DNA of 64,000 nucleotides. Source: Sceloporus undulatus. Its lineage: Eukaryota > Chordata > Lepidosauria > Squamata > Phrynosomatidae. A program made the translations under genes and the position numbers. Of this stretch, positions 48,688-58,999 are shown in pieces; the first letter of the stretch is position 1; each line of letters starts with the position of its first letter. Below the pieces are notes generated by a model. That model was not told the DNA's origin. It was given only the letters and a program-made list of their open reading frames with translations, and did no database searches. The stretch is from NCBI RefSeq assembly GCF_019175285.1, contig NC_056526.1:120588599-120652598 (forward strand), given 5' to 3'.

Positions 48688-48900
48688 AGACAGCCTGGTC
48701 TAGTGGTTTTAGTGTTGGACGACTACTCTAGAGACCAGGGCTCAGTTATGTAAACCCACTGAGGGGACATTAGGCAAGTCACACTCTCTCAGCCTCAGGG
48801 GACGAAGGGCATGGCAAACGCCCCTCTGAAGAAACTTGCCAGAGAAACCCCATGATGAGAGTCGCCATAAGTCAGAAACGAAGCCACAACAACAACATGT
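48688..48900 (+). mobile_element. tRNA-derived SINE, near full length
   Basis: Head GCCTGGTCTAGTGGTTTTAG; tail GTCGCCATAAGTCAGAAACG, then AAGCCACAACAACAACA. Confidence 0.85.
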
Positions 48901-48927
48901 TTATTATATGATAGATAGATAGATAGT

Positions 48928-49050
48928 CTGGAATGGTGGTTTGAGTGTTAGACGACGACCCTAGAGACCAGGGTTGGCTCAGTTATGGAAACCCACTGAG
49001 TGGCTTTGAGGGAGTCACACTCTCTCAGCCTCTGAAGGGCAAACTAAGTG
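48928..49050 (+). mobile_element. tRNA-derived SINE, 5' half
   Basis: It runs from TCTGGAATGGTGGTTTGAGT to CACTCTCTCAGCCTCTGAAG. The tail is missing. It directly precedes the NIPAL1 CpG island. Confidence 0.8.
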
Positions 49051-49227
49051 TTATGTTATTGTTATGGCGCCTGGGTGAGGCGGGAGCGGGGGCCCCCTAG
49101 CGGTGGCGCCACACTGGAGGGGCAGCAGCGCCTGAGCCCTCTGCGCCTGATTGGCCGTTGGGCGGCGGTTGGTTGGGACTGAGCCCCATAGCGCCGCCTG
49201 GGCGTTCTTATTACTCTCCCTTTCTCT

Positions 49228-49311
49228 TTCTCCTCCTCCTCCTCCTCCTTCTCCTTCTTGGCTGCTGTCTGTGAGGCTGCCTCTGCTGCTGCTGCTGCTG
49301 CCGCCGCTGCC
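49228..49311 (+). repeat. (CTC)n and (CTG)n tracts in the NIPAL1 5'UTR
   Basis: About seven CTC/CCT units, then GCTGCTGTCTGTGAGGCTGC, then about five GCT units and CCGCCGCTGCC, directly abut the ATG. In the NIPAL1 frame the GCT/GCC tract reads as alanines upstream of the first Met. Confidence 0.85.
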
Positions 49312-49354
49312 ATGGGGGAGAAAGTGGTCCCGCGCCGGGAGGAGTGCAGGGAAG
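49312..49354 (+). CDS. NIPAL1: NIPAL1 exon 1, coding part
   Basis: The coding part is 43 bp. The start ATG at 49312 sits in a strong Kozak context (GCTGCCATGG). It encodes MGEKVVPRREECRE plus the first base of Gly. The donor gtcagt is at 49355. The CRE-G junction with exon 2 is as in the mammalian protein (…CREG…). Confidence 0.88.
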
Positions 49355-49399
49355 GTCAGTCCCAGCCTCGCCTCCTCTTTCCTCCCTTACATGATCCCA

Positions 49400-50340
49400 C
49401 AATCTGGATGGCTGCTACTTTGCAAGGTCCTGGGATCTGTAGTTTTTTTTACACAAGGTCCTTAATCTCTGCCCAAGAGGGGCTTCTTGGTGCCTCCACA
49501 CAAAAATCCCAGGATTGGGTGTCACACCACCAGGGAGCTTTAAGACGGCTTTAATAAGTGCCCTGGCTCAGTGCTGCTAAGGAGTCTCTTGGGAGTTGTA
49601 GTTTCTTCTGGCCACCAAGGAGATAGATGGCTTGCTTATAGTATCCTAGGTCCAAAACAAACCACAGAAACGATCCAGTTTTGCAATCCCAGTTTGGAGA
49701 CCGCTTTAATAAGTGCCCCTGGCTTGGTGCTGCTAAGGAAGCTCCTCTGAGATTTGTAGTTTGTTTTGGCCGCCAGTGCTAGGAATTGTAGTTTATTCTG
49801 GCCACCAAAGAGACTGCTTTTAATCATAGTGTTTCAGGTCCAAAACAAACCACAGAAATAATCTAGTTCTATAATCCAGTTTTGAGACCGCTTTAACGGC
49901 CCAGGCTCATTGCCAAGGACTGTCGTTTATTTTGGCCACGAGGGACATTGACATTGCTTTTAATTATAGCATTTTAGGTCCAAAACTAACCACAGAAATA
50001 ATCCAGTTTATAATCCGCTTTAATTGCTAGGGAATTCTAGGAGTTGTAGTTTATTTTGGCCACCAACCAGGGAGATTGCTTAATTATAGTATCTTAGGTC
50101 CAATCCAAAACACACCACAGAAATAATCCAGTTTTAAGGCTGCTTTAATAAGTACATGCTCTCAATATACAATGAAATTCTGGGGACTGTAGTTTTGTGA
50201 GACATTTAGCCTTCTCTGTCAGAGAGACTCTGGTGGCCAAAATAAACTACAATTCCCAGGATTCTCTAGCACTGAGTCAGGGCAGTTAAAGTGGTCTCAA
50301 ACTGGATTGTTTCTGCAGTGCGTTTGGGACCAAAGTGGTG
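49400..50340. repeat. Degenerate tandem array of MITE-derived units in NIPAL1 intron 1
   Basis: The block AGGTCCAAAACAAACCACAG, then AAATAATCCAGTTTT, then TTGTAGTTTATTTTGGCCACC recurs. Unit starts are near 49648, 49836, 49976 and 50096 (spacings about 188, 140 and 120 bp), with an earlier diverged unit at 49400-49560. The units resemble half-copies of the fold-back MITE family. Confidence 0.75.
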
Positions 50341-50344
50341 TTTC

Positions 50345-50575
50345 TACAGTGACTGTTGTTGAGGTTGTTGTGTTCTTTCAAGTCGTTTACGACTAAGGCG
50401 ACCTTAAGGCAGTGAACCTGTTTTCTTGGCAAGTTTCTTCAGGGTGGGTTTGCCACCGCAGTCCTCTGAGGCTGAGAGAGTGTGACTTGCCCAGGGTCAC
50501 CCAGTGGGTTTACGTGGCCGAACTAGGATTCGAACCTTTGAGTCCTACACTCAAACCACTATGTCGCACTAGCTT
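50345..50575 (-). mobile_element. tRNA-derived SINE (Sauria-like)
   Basis: From the tail side GTTGTTGTGTTCTTTCAAGT through CAGTCCTCTGAGGCTGAGAG to the head complement ACTCAAACCACTATGTCGCA. Confidence 0.85.
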
Positions 50576-50635
50576 TCATGTTTTTGGTTTAGAAGCACAT
50601 ATTCCCAAGTTCCCATCTGTGGGTAAGCAGAAATT

Positions 50636-51065
50636 TGGGTAGTGGTTTGAGCATTGGGCTACGACTCTGGAGACCAGGGTTTGATTCCCAGTGTGGCCAC
50701 GAAACCCACTGGGTGACCTTAGGCAAATCACACATTCTCAGTCCCAGGGGAAGGCAACAACAAACCTCCTCTGAACCAATCTTGCCAAGAAATGTTGCCA
50801 TGATAGGTTTGCCTTAAGGCAGTGGTGGTGAAGCTTTTACAGACCAAGTGTCCAAACTGCAACCCAGACCCCACTTATTTATTGCAAAGTGCCACATCCC
50901 TCTGGCTTTCTAGTAAAAATCTCTGGCAAACTCTGTGCTAGGGCGACAGCATGCATGCCCACAGAGAGGGCTCTGAGTGCCACCTCTGGCACATGTGCCA
51001 TAGGTTCGTCATCACTGCCTTAAGGTCACCATACGTCGGAAATAAGTTGAAGTCACACAGCAACC
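50636..51065 (+). mobile_element. tRNA-derived SINE split by a hAT MITE
   Basis: Head TAGTGGTTTGAGCATTGGGC and B box GGTTTGATTCCC. The tail resumes after the insert with TCACCATACGTCGGAAATAA. The insert is 50820-51017. Confidence 0.85.
50820..51017. mobile_element. hAT-type MITE (8-bp TSD CCTTAAGG)
   Basis: A 198 bp element starts CAGTGGTGGTGAAGC and ends GGTTCGTCATCACTG. It is flanked by the perfect 8-bp duplication CCTTAAGG (50812-50819 and 51018-51025), the hAT hallmark. The insertion lies inside a SINE, which gives the order of events. Confidence 0.92.
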
Positions 51066-51214
51066 AACAAAATTCACCAAGCGAGACCTTCCTGTAGATG
51101 CAGTGATGGGGAAGATGCACATGTTGGATTTCTGCCTGTTGTGGAAATTATTTGGGTGCCTCTACCAAATAAAAAGGAGGAGGGCAGCCCTGTCAGCATT
51201 GGACACAAGTTGCA

Positions 51215-51390
51215 GGGGAGCCAGTGCGGTGTAGTGGAATGTGTCTTGCACTTGGGGAGTCCTGGATTCAAATCTTTGTTCATGAAAACCCGCTCAGGCT
51301 CAAAGGCAAACCTCTGAATCATTCCTGCCAAGAAGACCTCAGGATGGGGCCGCCATAACTCAGAGTGGGCACATAACAAGAAGAAGAATT
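51215..51390 (+). mobile_element. tRNA-derived SINE, diverged
   Basis: GGAGCCAGTGCGGTGTAGTG head and GGATTCAAATC B box, with a shortened body and the tail GGCCGCCATAACTCAGAGTG. Confidence 0.75.
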
Positions 51391-52211
51391 TGAGGGATAA
51401 GACTTATGTCCTTGGTCTAAAAGCATTTGAGGAATTTCTTTGAAAACTTCTTTGAAAACTTCAGGAACTGAAGTATTGAAGGAAATTCATTCTGTGCTTT
51501 CTCATGAAGCTCCAAGGCCCTGAATTAAGCTCCAGTGTTGTTACAAAGAGAAAAGAAATAGTAGAGGATCCAAAAGGAAGAGTGAACTTCCCGGAAAGGT
51601 GGAGAATAGATGAGAGACTTATGAGAGGAAAATAGAGACAGGATTGGAGAAGGAGCACACACAAGCCAAGGTTTTAAACATAGGACAGTTCACCAGGCCT
51701 TAATCCAAGGGCAAAGGAACAAGGTGACCAGATGTCCTCACTACAAAGGAGGACAAGGCACCACAAAATGTAGGGCATTCAAGAAGAATGGAGGGGACAT
51801 GACCAAATAAAAAGCTCAAAACATGAATAGAAATGTAAATCCGTGCTTTTTAGTCATGCTCAGAATGGAGGGCATTTGGAATTCCTCTTGGACAGAAGGT
51901 TGAAAGGAGAATATGACCTGGAAAAGCAGGATGTCAGGTCATCCTGCAAAGGAAGGCAATTGTCTCAGGGAAGCAAGTGTTGGGTAGCGTGAAGCAGGAG
52001 CAGGTGCCACCTGGCCCCTTTTTCGAAAGACACAGCTGTGTGTTCCACATACACAATTCTTGCCTAGTTCCTTGAAACTCGCCTGGTGCACTTAGGTGGA
52101 GGATGTTGTGCCCTTCCTAGTGCTGAAATAATATTTTCATTGCCATCTGTAGTTGGAATTCAGAAGAATCCTCACACTGCAGAAAATCTTGGCTCAGTGT
52201 TATGTTATTTC
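51391..52211. other. NIPAL1 intron 1, nothing recognised
   Basis: It includes a short duplication (GAAAACTTCTTTGAAAACTT near 51440-51465). No exon or clear repeat family was seen. Confidence 0.4.
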
Positions 52212-52428
52212 CTGTTGTTGCTGTGTGCCTTCAAGTCATTTCTGACTTATGGCAACCCTCTCATGGGGTTTTCTTGGCAAGTTTCTTCAAAGGGGGTTTG
52301 CCATTGCCATCCTCTGAAGCTGAGAAACTGTGACTTGCCCAAGGGTTTACATGGCTGAGCTGGGATTCGAATCCCGGTCTCTAGAGTCATAGTCCAACAT
52401 TCAAACCACTACATTATGCTGGCTCAAC
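52212..52428 (-). mobile_element. tRNA-derived SINE (Sauria-like)
   Basis: TGTTGTTGCTGTGTGCCTTC tail side, CTCTCATGGGGTTTTCTTGG body, GGGATTCGAATCCCGGTCTC B-box region and TTCAAACCACTACATTATGC head. Confidence 0.87.
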
Positions 52429-53394
52429 TATTTATTTATATTTAGCTCCTGGAAAATTGGTAAAGAAAGTGATTTTTCAATATCTCACAAAACTAAAGTT
52501 CCCAGAATTCCCTAGCATTGAGCGAGGTCAGTTAAAGCAGTCTCAAACTGGATTATTTCTGCAATGTGTTTTGGACCTACATGTCTAGCGTGTTTCTTGC
52601 AACTTCATTCATTGCCTTTGCTCACTCCCACTTCTTTTGCCCTAGTACTAACTAAAGCGTGACTTTGAACATCTTTAAAGTGTCTTTTTTTGTTGTTTTT
52701 GCATATTAAACACAACCACTTAGGGACTAGGCAGACTGAATAAAAAAAGGTGAAGTTTGAAAGCCAGTGTTTTTAAGTAGCAGGCTGAAGGCAATGTTAA
52801 TACCAACACTTTTACTCCCAGACAATCCATTGGGATACCTCAGTGTGTCGTAAATAGGTTCTCTTGCTGGTCCTGGTGGGTGTTCAACAAAGCAGAATGC
52901 CAATTAAGGGCATAGGAACAAATCAAAGTTTGGATAAATTCCTTTTTTGGATTTTCGTTCCAAGAATCCCCTTGCTGATAAGTTTACTGGCTACGCCGGT
53001 TAGAGGATTCTGGGAGTTTTCATCTAGAAGAGTAATTTTCCCAATCTCTGTAGTAAAGCCAGAAAGAGATGATCTATGCCTGAGGCATAAAATGCAAAAT
53101 GACATCATTTTAAAGCAATTTTCTGGCATCATATGCAAACCCACCACCACCACCATAGTGATAGAATAGCTGTGCAGGAGTGAGACTATATATGAGTTTT
53201 GAATGAAAACACTTTTACTTGGATGTGGAATAATAAAGAGATGTAAAGAGTAGTAAAGGGATGGAAATAATCAACTGAAAGGATTATGACTGGAAAACAG
53301 AGGGCAAGAATAGTCCCAAGTCAAAGCAATGTACAGAAGGTATGTTAGGATCGCTGCTAGATATTTGGGTAATTTGTGGTAGGTCTGCACGAGT

Positions 53395-53436
53395 TTCTCT
53401 CTCTCTCTCTCTCTGACACACACACACACACACACA
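53395..53436. repeat. (CT)n/(CA)n microsatellite
   Basis: About nine CT units directly followed by GA and about ten CA units. Confidence 0.92.
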
Positions 53437-54550
53437 TTATTTAACAACGGTGACATAAATCCCCCCACCCATCATTTAAATAGGCTGCTGAAAAAAGAAA
53501 GTTGTTCCTTAATTGAATTGAATGTCTATCTGCCTTGAGCCACACTTCTGCATCTGACTTCATTTGGTGGACTATGTGGTTTTAGTTTTAAAAAAACTCA
53601 AAGTAGATTGAGGAAGCCTGAAATCTGCCCACCTTTGCTGTATGGGAAAGGATGTGGAGTGCCATTGGTCACAGGGTGGGGAGATATTGTTGTACTAGAA
53701 TAGATTTGCCAGCGGTTGAGTGATCTGGCCTTGTCAGGGAGTTACCCAATAATAGTAAACCGAGATGGGTTGGTGACTGTTTTTGATTTAATTTGAATAC
53801 CTGAGCATCTCTTTAAGTTCCTTGAAGAACCAGTTTGAAATGTATTGCTGAATAAAAACCTTTCTCCCACTGTTAGACACAGCACCTGTGTGATATAAAA
53901 ATTGTGATCTTTGATCTAGAGTAACCAGTATTGTTATTGCACAGAAAAGCTCACGTTAAATGAACATATGCCTTCACCTTAAAGCCCTGCGTGGGATGGG
54001 CTTGCTGTAATGTTTCTAGCAAATGGGAGACACATTTTTATAGGCAGGGAGGTATTATGGAAGATAGCTTCATACTGAACAGGCTTTCTGGCCCTTCTGT
54101 CAACTGAAACTCCATTGCAGTCGGAAATATGTAAACATTAGTAATTGTTTCAATGTTTGCTTCATACACCTTCCCTGCCTCTCCTTCCACTTCCTTGTAT
54201 GCATATTAAAAGTAAATAATCAATCCTATCAATTTATGGTTATGTATGGCAGCATACACATTATGTTTGCCCACTACCATCTGACTCCCTTTTACGAAGC
54301 TCTTGCCTGCAAAAGCACATGCTGTGACCTGTCCATTAATCCCTCAGATCTTCCATGGCAGGTGGTTCTACCTTTAGTTCCCATTGATTCTGTTGGTGTA
54401 GTGCCCATACTGCTGCTCAGCCGTTTCTCTTCCTGAGCTCTCTGAGTTGCTCTCTTCCAAGGAGGAAGAGAAACTGGGGAATTCAGTACTTGTGCAGAGA
54501 CCACACTCTAGACATAATGATTTGTGCTGGCCAGAATGAAGGTGACTTGG

Positions 54551-54850
54551 GTGTGGTCTGCACCCGCCCCTTTTCACGCTGGATTGGGGCCAGGGCAGCC
54601 TCACCAGCAGCCCTGTGGCCCCAATCCAGCGTTTTTCTGGACCTCTTCTCCATGGCCTGGAAAAGGGGTGTCATTGGGGCTTCATGCTCCCGGACGCCCT
54701 GGCCCTTTCTCCTCTGGATCATTGGCGGGGCCATGTAGTTGCCGTGCCAGCAATCTGCTGCCAGGAAGAAGCTGCCTAGAGCAGCCCTTATGACGTCTCT
54801 TTGTCGCGCGGATGCTGTGTGCCGCACATAAAAAAGGGACAGGAAATATC
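54551..54850. mobile_element. GC-rich GG...CC DNA transposon, right end missing
   Basis: The left end is GGGTGTGGTCTGCACCCGCC. The interior has GGATTGGGGCCAGGGCAGCC with its inverted partner (GGCCCCAATCCAGCG) and GACGTCTCTTTGTCGCGCGG. It ends in AAAAAAGGGACAGG without a visible inverted repeat. Confidence 0.6.
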
Positions 54851-55067
54851 CTCCTGAGATCCCCCTTTGCAACTCAGTACACTACAGGTGACTCAAACAA
54901 GTTGAGGGGAGTAACAATACTTTTCCTGGCCCATTTTAGCCTTACACAATAATATGCGACCCATATGGTTGCTTTCTGATTTTGGAAGGAACCATAGCCA
55001 ACACCACTCCCACGTTGGCAACCTTTTATTCTCCCAACTCTAATCCACAAGCTTTTATGTGATCCTT

Positions 55068-56430
55068 TCTGCAAACTTTGAGGGAGCTGGCAGAAGGGAC
55101 AACTATTATTGGGGGAGATGTGAAGGAGGTGCTTGACTATAAGATAGAGAAATCCCACCATCCTTTCAAGACTAAAAGAAAGCTATCCCTGATATCAGAC
55201 CTTATATCTAAAGAAGGGTTGCTAGACCCGTGGAGAATACTTTACGCATCAGCTGGAGACTACACCTTCTGTTCACACACCACACCTACTCTAGAATTGA
55301 TTATTTCCTTGTTTTGCGATCCTCCCTTTCTAATGTCATTGATGTGCAGATAGAATCTATAGTCTATTCTGACCATGCAGCCATAGTGCTGACCTGGCAG
55401 TTAAACAGACCCACCGAAACATTGCATTTGGAGGTTTAACCCCAGCCTTTTTCTTAACAAAAAGTACAAAACCCAGATTCAAGATGAAATTAAGCAGTTT
55501 TATTTGGAAAATAGGAAGCCAGAAACCTGAGAGGCCTACTGTGGGATATCTTGAAAGTGGTCCTCAGGGGCCTATTAATTAAAGAGGGAGCCACACAGAA
55601 AAGGCTCAGAGTTGCCACTAAAACCAAACTCCTTCAAGACATAGCTCAGTTGTCACATGCCCACAAAGAATCACTTGATTTTAAGATCTTTCACCAACTC
55701 CAAATGAAAAGGCGGCATTAGATGCTAGGCAAATACAAACTGTCCTACATTATACCAAGGCATATTATTATGAGTTTAACAACAAAAACTCACGCCTCCT
55801 GGCCAGAGCGGTTAAGTGCAAGGCTAGGAAAAGAACTATTCTTACTTCCCACATCAAGAAAGTGGTAACAACCTCAGACAAAATACTACAGGAATTTAGA
55901 GCTCCCCCCCCCCCCAAATTATTCACTTTGGAGCTGCCTCAAGGTACTTCAGTAGATAGCTTTGTGAAATCACTGAATCTAGGAAAAATTAAAGAACCCC
56001 ACCAAATTTTCTTGAACAAACGTATCCAATTGGATGATATTTGAAAAGCAATTGATAAATTGAAACCAGCCAAATTGCCTGGCCCAGATGGATTTTCAGG
56101 TCAATTTTACATGCTTTTTATATGAGACTTTGTAATGGACTTTCAAAACAGGACACATCCTATGAGGATTGAAAGTTCTTTATTGAATTTGTAAATGAAC
56201 CTTCACACCACCTCCAACCTCCGGACTCTCACAGCAATTCTGGAAGGACACTTTACAACTCAATGCAAAGACTGAACTGACTGCAGAAGAATCCCACCCA
56301 CGGAATCCTGCAAACTATTGATCACTGAATAACATCACATCCTATGGCTATTGTTATATACGTTATTACGCTGCACTGTAATGTTTGACTATCTTATAAA
56401 GACTTGAAAATCAATAAAAATAATTTTTAA
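55068..56430 (+). mobile_element. Degenerate L1 LINE (endonuclease domain fragment)
   Basis: Open pieces read LISKEGLLDPWRILYASAGD, YTFCSHTTPTLE and IESIVYSDHAAIVLTWQLNR, the DxWR...YTF...SDH signature of the L1 AP-endonuclease C-terminus. At 56030-56100 a diverged linker block before the reverse transcriptase follows (Lys-Pro-Ala-Lys-Leu-Pro-Gly-Pro-Asp-Gly type). Many stops are present. The 3' end has AATCAATAAAAATAA near 56410-56425, so the reverse transcriptase is largely deleted. Confidence 0.78.
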
Positions 56431-56844
56431 AATATCTTATTTATTGGAAACTGGAGTCTCATTTTACGGTTAATACTGGTAAACACAGGTGGAAAGGTCC
56501 CTGCCGTTACCCTCCTCTTGGAAGTCATCTTTGAGGTATAACTTTACCACATTTTTAAAGAGACGCAGGAATTGCTGGTGGGGACTCCCAGTGCTCCCCC
56601 AACTTTTATTAAAACAACTCTCCAAGAAAAAAAAGTTGTTTTTTTATTAACATTCTCTGATAAATAACCACTTGCACAGGAGGTCTGTTGTATTCCTATA
56701 GAAATCTGCTCAGAAGTCAGTCCCATTGAGTTAGGTGGTGCTTACTCCCTGGTGAGTGTAGGATTTCAGCCATGATGTTTGTAGTGGAGATACATGGAAG
56801 ACATAAGTGCTTGAGACAGTGCTTCTATTACCCAAAAATGTCAT
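56431..56844. other. NIPAL1 intron 1, nothing recognised
   Basis: Non-repetitive to the eye apart from a TTTTTT/AAAAAA fold near 56615-56650. Confidence 0.4.
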
Positions 56845-56847
56845 TGT

Positions 56848-57212
56848 GGCAGGTTACAAACCGCCATATAGTACGCGACGAGCGCGTACTAGGGTTAGGA
56901 AGGGGTGGTGCTTCCGCACCCCCTAACCCTAGTATGCGCTCTGCGTGTACAAAATGGCAGCGGCCGTTCCACACGGCCGCCGCCATCTTGACGTAGTGGA
57001 CGTGCTGCGTCCGCACGTCGCACCCCAGAAATGACACCGCGAGCGCACGACTAGCACCTCACAGCGTCTCTTCCGGGGCCTGAGAAGGAGCACGATTTCT
57101 GCGCTCCTTCTCTGCAGCGTCTGGGAGCCGCGCGGTTTAAAGGCTGTGGCTCCCGGACGCTGCAAACGGAGGCGGAGCCAGACTGCCGCTTTTCGGCGGT
57201 CTGTAACCCACC
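56848..57212 (+). mobile_element. GC-rich GG...CC DNA transposon (3-bp TSD TGT), whole
   Basis: A 365 bp element starts GGCAGGTTACAAACCGCC and ends GGCGGTCTGTAACCCACC, flanked by TGT (56845-56847 and 57213-57215). It holds a GGGTGCGG/CCGCACCC inverted pair, an ATGGCAGCGGCCGTTCCACA/GCCGCCGCCATC fold and a GAAGGAGC...GCTCCTTC fold. It is the intact counterpart of the interrupted copy at 21999-22989. Confidence 0.9.
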
Positions 57213-57227
57213 TGTGTATTCTTCTAT

Positions 57228-57445
57228 AGAGCCAGTGTGATGTAGTGATATGAATATTGGACTAAGACTCCTGGTGATATAGGTCTGAATCCCTGCTTGG
57301 CCATGGAAAGTCACTGGATAAGCTTGGGCAAGTCACACTCTCACTGTAAAAGAAAGGCAGTGGCAAACCTCCTTTGAAAACCTCATGATAAAATCACCTT
57401 AAAAGTCAGAAACAGCTTGATGGTGCACAACATGCACAACTTTCT
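57228..57445 (+). mobile_element. tRNA-derived SINE (Sauria-like), diverged
   Basis: Head AGAGCCAGTGTGATGTAGTG, body GGGCAAGTCACACTCTCAC, tail GTCAGAAACAGCTTGATGGT. It starts 13 bp after the target duplication of the GC-rich transposon. Confidence 0.82.
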
Positions 57446-58719
57446 GTATGCTTCCATGTCCAATATTGATTTATACAGTTAAAACAAGTGGGAAATTGTT
57501 TAAAATGTTGCTACCGGCTCTTCAACTTGATGAAGATTTCTAGACAGAAATGCCTCATACATATAAGACATACCTGTCTCCTGTTTGTGTTTTCATAACT
57601 TTGCAGACTGTAGATTAAATTTAATATAATATGTATCACAGAATTGTCTGAGGAAGACCCAGACTCATTGTTTGGTTGCTCCAGTTGATGAATCTCCAGC
57701 AACATGGCCAAGACCACTGTTTGACAGTGCTAACCCAAGACATTTTGTTGCCTGAAGAAGAGCCTGGATGGCATAATCTCTTTCCTAAGGCTACCATTTT
57801 TAAAAAACCATGCTCAGACTCCAGTTCTGCCTTAACTTATTATACACCAACAGAGGGAAAGAGATCATTGTTCAGCCATCTGGATTACTTCACTCTATTA
57901 AAGGGCAGGATTAGAACTAGTAAGAACAGATTTGGATCAGTGTAAGGCATCTTTTATATGCAGCTGTGCAGTCCAAGGAAGAATCTTAGAAGTAAATTTT
58001 GTTATTTCTAACAGGTAAGGTTTATTAAGAACAGAAACTCTTACTGTTTATTCTGTTTTACTTGAGCCACATAATAGTTATCCCATATTTGTCTCATTTC
58101 ATACTTCCCCAAGAAGTAATTCCAACAGTGGCTTTATATGGCCAATTTTCTTGTGAAAAATGAATACTGAAGCCTTGTTCTGTTTGGTTCACAATATATA
58201 GATTGAGCAGATGTAAAGCCAACATACATAGGCTTATATGTCACAAGCAATATCAGTCCAGCCCTTTGGTATCTAGACATTTCTCCTGTCAGCCAGCAAC
58301 ATCTTGACATCCGTCTTCAAACAACCCCCAGACTGAATCTTTTCCCTGCTTTTATCTTGAATTCTGGCCAAATTCAAGATTCAAAAAACATATTCTTCTG
58401 CTTACAACCATGTCCCAAGGTGGGAGAGCGGGGAATGGGGGATATAACATGAAATAGCAGAGGCCCTTGAAATACTTTGATCATTAATTGAGACTGTATT
58501 TTCCACCATAAACTGTCAAGTATTTGTACCATCTGGTTTTTACCAGGATTGTCTTCTGTGATTTAATTTTTATTCTTTTTCTTGGGAAGTGTCAAAAGGC
58601 AGCCTTGCAAATTATCTAAATGTAAATGGTTAAAACTGGAGCAGAGATCAGAGACCCATTTGTCATGGAACAAATAGTTTCTTCCAAGTCTTTTGAAAAT
58701 ACAGACATATCTCAGTTAA
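57446..58719. other. NIPAL1 intron 1, nothing recognised
   Basis: Non-repetitive sequence. Short open frames here have no splice-flanked conserved protein. Confidence 0.4.
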
Positions 58720-58990
58720 CAGTCTTAACGCATGATGAAAGAAAGATGAACAGAGCAGGAGAGTACTGGCTTTCTCTGTGCCTCATAGCACTTCTGTTCT
58801 CTTCCCGAGGGAGACAGTTATAAAAGTGTGTCCTTTGTTGTGCTGGAAAAAATCTATTTGGCAGAAGGTGTGCTTTTATGACCGTCTCCCTCGGGAAGAG
58901 AAGGCAAGTGCTCCGAGGATTTGTGGAGAGGCGCAGAGAAAGCCGGTACTCTCCTGCTCTGTTTCAATTTTCTTTTTTAATGCAGTAAGA
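58720..58990. mobile_element. Palindromic MITE of the Tigger-like set
   Basis: The left arm (CATGATGAAAGAAAGATGAA, CAGGAGAGTACTGGCTTTCT) and right arm (AGCCGGTACTCTCCTGCTCT, TCTTTTTTAATGCAG) are inverted complements. An inner fold pairs TCTCTTCCCGAGGGAGAC with GTCTCCCTCGGGAAGAGA almost perfectly. Confidence 0.75.
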
Positions 58991-58999
58991 TTCAAAACC

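Larger units (their letters stand above)
49051..49420 (+). promoter_or_regulatory. NIPAL1: NIPAL1 CpG-rich promoter and 5'UTR
   Basis: A CpG-dense, TATA-less block around the first exon. An inverted CCAAT box (GATTGGC, 49149-49155, NF-Y type) is followed by GGGCGGCGG. The 5'UTR ends in a CTC/CTT run and a CTG/CCG run right before the start codon. The transcription start is not determinable by eye. Confidence 0.75.
52429..55067. other. NIPAL1 intron 1 with a half MITE and microsatellites
   Basis: A half fold-back MITE lies at 52485-52575 (AAACTAAAGTTCCCAGAATT, CTCAAACTGGATTATTTCTG). A (CT)n(CA)n microsatellite lies at 53395-53436. No exon was seen between 53440 and 54540. Confidence 0.5.

Noticed and set aside
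48688-48760. tRNA gene in the SINE head
   Set aside because: A- and B-box-like blocks are present, but they are the promoter of a SINE with a full body and tail, not a free tRNA cloverleaf.
49062-49313. Antisense gene starting with a polyalanine run
   Set aside because: It is the reverse of the NIPAL1 CTG/CTC tract and CpG island. No independent support was seen.
54483-54872. 129-codon minus-strand frame
   Set aside because: It falls mostly within the GC-rich transposon at 54551-54850. Composition explains the lack of stops.
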